Shown here in pieces: positions 61,930 through 64,000 of a DNA stretch of 64,000 nt. The DNA comes from Athripsodes cinereus (taxonomy: Eukaryota > Arthropoda > Insecta > Trichoptera > Leptoceridae): NCBI GenBank assembly GCA_947579605.1, contig OX388328.1, forward strand, positions 14,425,684 through 14,489,683, in the 5' to 3' direction. How positions within the stretch are numbered: the stretch's first letter is position 1; each line of letters begins with the position of its first letter. The notes below the pieces were generated by a model. It saw only the letters and a program-made list of their open reading frames with translations. It did not search any database and was not told where the DNA came from. A program made the translations under genes and the position numbers.

Positions 61930-62935
61930 TCAAAATATTTATTTGTGGAATTGAAAATGCGATTAAACTTGTTTTTATTTTGTATTCTCGTGTGGAACAT
62001 TAAGAGTAAATGTAAAAGAAGTAATTCTGATCACACTGTTATCTCTGTTTGTCCCGTTTGAGTGAACTAATACTACATAAATGTTTGTTATTGTTACATT
62101 GGTAATCCATGCAATCAAATCCATCAAAACACGTTGACTCATTCATTTGAACCACAAAAAAATTGACATCATCAGCACTTTCACAAAAAAATCAGTCAAT
62201 TATAGTGACGGTGTAATGGTTTTTCTTTTACTGCTCTTGTCCTGGGTTCAATTTCTGGAGTTTTCAGCCATCCTTGAGTGAAAAATTATCTTGTACTTTA
62301 TTGGAAAAACTCCATATTAATCAAGAAATAAAATATGATTATTTAGTTATGCAAATACAAGTTTCGACATCTAATGTCTATTTCAAACTAGTTTGAAAGA
62401 AAGTTTAAAAAACATATTTCATGTTGAAACTCAAGTAACTCTAATACGCTACTTCTAGAATTTAATAATCATATTATATTTTTTGATTAAAAATTATGTT
62501 GACATATCGTCGGTTAAATAGAAAAGTGACAATTCAAAATGAACAAATTTTACAGTACGCGCATTTAAAGTGTTTTATTTTATTAATTAATTTATTTTTT
62601 ATAATAATTGTTATGTGAAATTATAGAAAAAATAAATTCAGTAATATAATAAAATTATGTCACTCTTCTATACCGACGATATCATAAATTTGTCAGTTTT
62701 TTTTTGCATATTGATGCTATTAAAATGTTTATAAAAAAACATGTTTTTGTATTGTCTGAATTTGTTAAACAGAAGAATTTGACCAAACGCAAAAAAACAT
62801 CTTATAATAATTATCATTATGTTATCTCCCTCATGTGGGGTAACCAGAAGTATATAAACTATACTGCATGTAACAATAATTATAATAAACATGTCACATT
62901 TCTGGTCTGTGTATGATATACAAATAAAAAAGATA
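61930..62935. other. AT-rich intron sequence, no gene recognised
   Basis: It lies downstream of exon F, presumably in the next intron. A weak reverse SINE piece is at 62820-62880. No exon was recognised. Confidence 0.45.
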
Positions 62936-62936
62936 T

Positions 62937-63102
62937 ATCTGGGTTATGTTTGTTATAAACCCAAATACAACCTTATACACCTTTCACAGTAAGCTACTAA
63001 AAGCTTGTGTCGTGAAAGGGGAGTTTGCTGGCACCTGGTATCGAACCACGGACCCCTTGTTCACGAGGCCGAGACTCTATCTCCAGGCTACCGACAAACT
63101 CA
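62937..63102 (-). repeat. tRNA-derived SINE, full copy (inverted)
   Basis: On the - strand: GGTAGCCTGGAGATAGAGTC, GGTTCGATACCAGGTGCC, then GGCAAACTCCCCTTTCACGA-like body and the AACCCAGATATA tail. It is the mirror of 63411-63585. Confidence 0.85.
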
Positions 63103-63152
63103 TCATTATATTAAGATATATCGTCGGTGTATGTAAAATTTGACATATATTA

Positions 63153-63288
63153 GCGCGATGCAAAACTACAACGCTGCAAGCGCCACACGAGTAAGAACAC
63201 ATTTTATTACTTAATTGTAATATCCTCAAGTGATAAAATGCGTTCATACTCGTGCGGCGTTTGCAGTGTTGTAGTTTTGATCGCGCGC
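63153..63288. mobile_element. 136-bp foldback element
   Basis: GCGCGATGCAAAACTACAAC at the left pairs with GTTGTAGTTTTGATCGCGC at the right. The arms are about 55 bp (through CACACGAGTA / TACTCGTGCG) with a loop of about 25 bp. It lies between two inverted SINE copies. Confidence 0.75.
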
Positions 63289-63410
63289 TCACATAGTCGA
63301 ATTATGCATGCACCGACGATATTCAGATTGTTAAGGTGACAATAATCCTCATCATCGATCACTACTAGTGAATTTAATAAGATGTTGTTAAAGTCTGTCT
63401 TATGTGTGTG

Positions 63411-63585
63411 AGTTCGTCGGTAGCCTGGAGGTAGGGTCTCAGCCTCCAGAACAAGGGGTCCGTGATTCGATTTCAGGTGCCGGCAAACTCCCCTTTCACG
63501 GCACAAGCTTTTAGCTTAGTTTGAAACGTGTATAAGGTTGTGTTTGGGTTTATAACAAACCCAGATATATCTTTGAAAAAAAAAA
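63411..63585 (+). repeat. tRNA-derived SINE, full copy
   Basis: GTTCGTCGGTAGCCTGGAGG, GTGATTCGATTTCAGGTGCC and GGCAAACTCCCCTTTCACGG, then GGGTTTATAACAAACCCAGA and a poly-A tail. Confidence 0.85.
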
Positions 63586-64000
63586 AGTTGGTCAAATTTA
63601 CTGGCAACTTTGGTCAAATTCTTCTGATAGTTTTTTTGTTATTAATGATATACTTATAATCTTTTGTTGTGGTATGTTTTGTCCAAGTCACTGTGTGAAG
63701 TCATCATCATAATCGGCGCTGTCATTAACTCCCCCCCCCCCTCACTGGACTCCTTAAACCATCCATAAAATGTAGCCATCAGTTTTATCCTAACTCAAAT
63801 ATATTCACATGTACTAACTAATATAATTCTTTACATATTTTGTTGTCATCAAACATGAATAATCATCATTATTGGATAATGATTATGGGTGAGATGTCTT
63901 TGGGGCAAATGTATAATACTTTATTGGGGTAAAGTATGAAACATGTTTGTTGGGGCAAATGTGTAATACCATTATTGAGCAATATTAAATGTTTGTTGTG
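63586..64000. other. AT-rich sequence with a short imperfect repeat
   Basis: TTGGGGCAAATGTATAATAC and TTGGGGCAAATGTGTAATAC repeat at about 63900-63975. No gene. Confidence 0.5.

Overview
The window is animal nuclear DNA, almost certainly from an insect and probably lepidopteran. The clues are AT-rich sequence, GT-AG introns, LINE ORF1 proteins of the PHD finger / coiled coil / baculovirus FP25K-like type, an R1-clade retrotransposon, and many hAT, pogo/Tigger, Tc1/mariner and tRNA-derived SINE copies. The order is an inference from repeat style; no single gene fixes it.

Two host genes can be supported. (1) A split gene on the + strand (six coding exons, 47176-61522) encodes the N-terminal half of a dihydropyrimidinase/CRMP-family amidohydrolase. 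The first exon and the C-terminal exons lie outside or were not found. (2) A single-exon gene on the - strand (44164-44730) encodes a divergent histone H2B with a long N-terminal tail.

The rest is mostly mobile DNA. 1-19500 is a mosaic of LINE 3' fragments, SINE copies, small MITEs and hAT remnants. 19569-23985 is bounded by pogo-type inverted repeats and holds no intact transposase. 24000-29500 carries several short hAT elements with exact 8-bp target duplications. 29520-35603 is a hAT element (8-bp duplication) containing a nearly complete LINE on the - strand, with intact ORF1 and ORF2 and an extra 363-codon frame between them. 36039-36591 is a ZBED5-like hAT remnant. 37109-39806 is a second hAT of the same family as 29520-35603, hit by a 5'-truncated R1 LINE with a 14-bp target duplication. 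39900-43500 holds more hAT MITEs, two of them sharing one target site inside a LINE fragment. 43535-44030 is a LINE tail.

From 46900 the dihydropyrimidinase exons are spaced by repeat-filled introns. The 6-kb third intron contains a 4.5-kb composite: a hAT element inserted in a SINE, containing another hAT element, which contains an intact DD41D mariner transposase gene. The host genes have no visible functional link to each other. The 8-bp duplications (hAT), TA duplications (pogo and Tc1/mariner MITEs) and 10-14-bp duplications (LINE/SINE) give the relative order of many insertions.
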